Origin: Gammaproteobacteria bacterium
GTDB taxonomy: Bacteria > Pseudomonadota > Gammaproteobacteria > J044
DNA: 6,871 bases
Reading direction: 5' to 3'
Assembly: GCA_003696465.1 (NCBI GenBank)
Contig: RFHG01000046.1
Span: forward strand, 1 to 6,871
Shown: positions 6,049 through 6,871 of the stretch, piece after piece
How positions within the stretch are numbered: position 1 is the stretch's first letter
How the letters are laid out: the number at the start of each line of letters is the position of its first letter
The notes under the pieces: generated by a model
What the model was told of the DNA's origin: nothing
Seen by the model: only the letters and a program-made list of their open reading frames with translations
Database searches by the model: none
Program-made: the position numbers and the translations under genes

Positions 6049-6089
6049 GCAAGGTTCAATAGCTGCATCTCCAGGAACCAGACAGCGTC

Positions 6090-6785
6090 ATGAGCAGCAA
6101 GGACATTCTCATCGTCGAGGACGAACCCGCGATCCGCGAGATGATCGCCTTCAGCCTGCCTGCGGAGGAGTTCACCCTGCGCGAGGCGGCCGATGCCGGA
6201 GAGGCCGAGGCCCGGCTCTGCGAGCGCCTGCCCGACCTCATCCTGCTCGACTGGATGCTGCCCGGTACCAGTGGCATGGAATTCGCCCGCCGCCTGCGGC
6301 GCGATGAATACTCGCGCCACGTGCCCATCATCATGCTCACCGCACGGGCCGAGGAGGATGATCGCATCACCGGACTGGAGGCCGGGGCCGACGACTATGT
6401 CACCAAGCCCTTCTCCCCGCGCGAGCTGATCGCCCGTATCCATGCCGTGCTGCGCCGCGCCAGCCCGGATCGTGACAGTGACCGCATCGAGTCCGGTGGC
6501 CTGACCCTGGACATTGCCGGCCATCGCCTGTTGTATGGCCAGCGCCAGATCGACCTCGGCCCCACCGAATTCCGCCTGCTGCGCCACTTCATGAGCCACC
6601 CCGACCGGGTATACAGCCGCGGGCAGCTGCTCGATGCCGTATGGGGCCGCGGGGCCTATGTGGAGGAACGCACGGTGGACGTGCACATCCTCCGGCTGCG
6701 CAAGGCGCTGGCCACGGTCAATCGCGACGGCCTGGTACAGACCGTGCGCGGGGCCGGCTACCGCTTCTCGGCACAGACGGACTGA
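6090..6785 (+). CDS. phoB: Phosphate-regulon response regulator PhoB
   Basis: A 231-residue OmpR/PhoB-type response regulator. The receiver domain (about 4-122) has the acidic pocket E10/D11, phospho-acceptor D54 (LILLDWMLPG), T84 (IMLTAR) and K106 (VTKPFSPREL). The winged-helix effector domain (about 130-228) has LGPTEFRLL (156-164), the recognition-helix stretch VEERTVDVHILRLRKAL (191-207) and VRGAGYRF (219-226). Length and residue positions are one off from E. coli PhoB. Known role: phosphorylated by PhoR under phosphate limitation, it activates Pho-regulon promoters. The only ribosome-site candidate is AGGA at 6073-6076, rather far from the ATG. It begins 41 bases after the egtD stop on the same strand, so it may be partly co-transcribed. 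No clear Pho box is seen upstream. Confidence 0.93.
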   Translation: MSSKDILIVEDEPAIREMIAFSLPAEEFTLREAADAGEAEARLCERLPDLILLDWMLPGTSGMEFARRLRRDEYSRHVPIIMLTARAEEDDRITGLEAGADDYVTKPFSPRELIARIHAVLRRASPDRDSDRIESGGLTLDIAGHRLLYGQRQIDLGPTEFRLLRHFMSHPDRVYSRGQLLDAVWGRGAYVEERTVDVHILRLRKALATVNRDGLVQTVRGAGYRFSAQTD

Positions 6786-6836
6786 AGACACTTGCACCCG
6801 GCCCTGCATTCTGTGCGGGTGGTGTAGAATCCACGC
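6786..6836 (+). promoter_or_regulatory. phoB-phoR gap with a possible -10 element and small hairpin
   Basis: TAGAAT (6825-6830) matches five of six -10 positions and would place initiation at or next to the phoR ATG (6837). That would give a leaderless message and fit the absence of a Shine-Dalgarno sequence there. No good -35 is found at normal spacing. CACCCG (6795-6800) can pair with CGGGTG (6816-6821) around a 15-base loop. The two genes may simply be co-transcribed. Confidence 0.2.
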
Positions 6837-6871
6837 ATGAACCCTTGGAACCGGGAACTGTGGCTGCTGGC
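6837..6871 (+). CDS. phoR: Sensor histidine kinase PhoR, N-terminal start only
   Basis: The first eleven codons (MNPWNRELWLL) and two further bases are present before the window ends. A short polar start followed by a leucine-rich, apparently membrane-entering stretch fits PhoR N-termini, and the position directly after phoB is the usual place for the phosphate sensor kinase. Identification is by context. No ribosome site is visible just upstream. Confidence 0.65.
   Translation, partial: MNPWNRELWLL

Noticed and set aside
6045..6062. Five-codon frame (MSKVQ) overlapping the egtD stop as ATGA
   Set aside because: It is too short to support and has no ribosome site of note. It is probably chance.
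6038..6069. CTGTAAC and CTGCATC as Pho-box halves upstream of phoB
   Set aside because: The two are 25 bases apart rather than the 11-base repeat spacing, and the matches are imperfect.
1..6871. CRISPR arrays, tRNA/rRNA genes, insertion sequences, attachment sites
   Set aside because: Scanning both strands by eye showed no regular spaced repeats, RNA gene signatures, transposase or integrase motifs.

Overview
The window is GC-rich with strong G/C third-position codon bias. Its gene set (outer-membrane phospholipase A, EgtB/EgtC/EgtD, a FetB-family permease, PhoB/PhoR) points to a Gram-negative bacterium. A high-GC gammaproteobacterium of the Chromatiales/Ectothiorhodospiraceae kind is my best guess, by inference only.

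Left part (1-2012): the 3' end of pldA on the + strand converges on a minus-strand gene for a FIST-sensor diguanylate cyclase. The 149-base gap between them holds a nested stem-loop (183-222) that may end transcription from either side.

Centre (2105-6048): this is an ergothioneine (EGT) locus split around a divergent start region. On the minus strand egtC, egtB and a fetB-like permease form a tight operon with 4-base overlaps (GTGA, then ATGA). On the + strand egtD, the histidine trimethyltransferase, runs the other way. EgtD makes hercynine, EgtB attaches the sulfur donor (probably gamma-glutamylcysteine, since EgtC is present) as a sulfoxide, and EgtC removes the glutamate. No egtA or egtE is in the window. 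GshA could supply gamma-glutamylcysteine, and another PLP lyase could do the last step.

The most unusual part lies between egtC and egtD. A 49-codon small ORF (4886-5035) has a strong Shine-Dalgarno sequence, and its stop overlaps an egtD start codon as ATGA. A perfect 11-bp-arm hairpin encloses that stop/start junction, and a second long hairpin follows 40 bases later with the other candidate egtD start at its tip. This looks like a translational-coupling or attenuation device controlling egtD. I do not recognise the small protein.

Right part (6049-6871): phoB lies 41 bases after egtD on the same strand and is followed by the first codons of phoR, giving the usual phosphate-response two-component pair.
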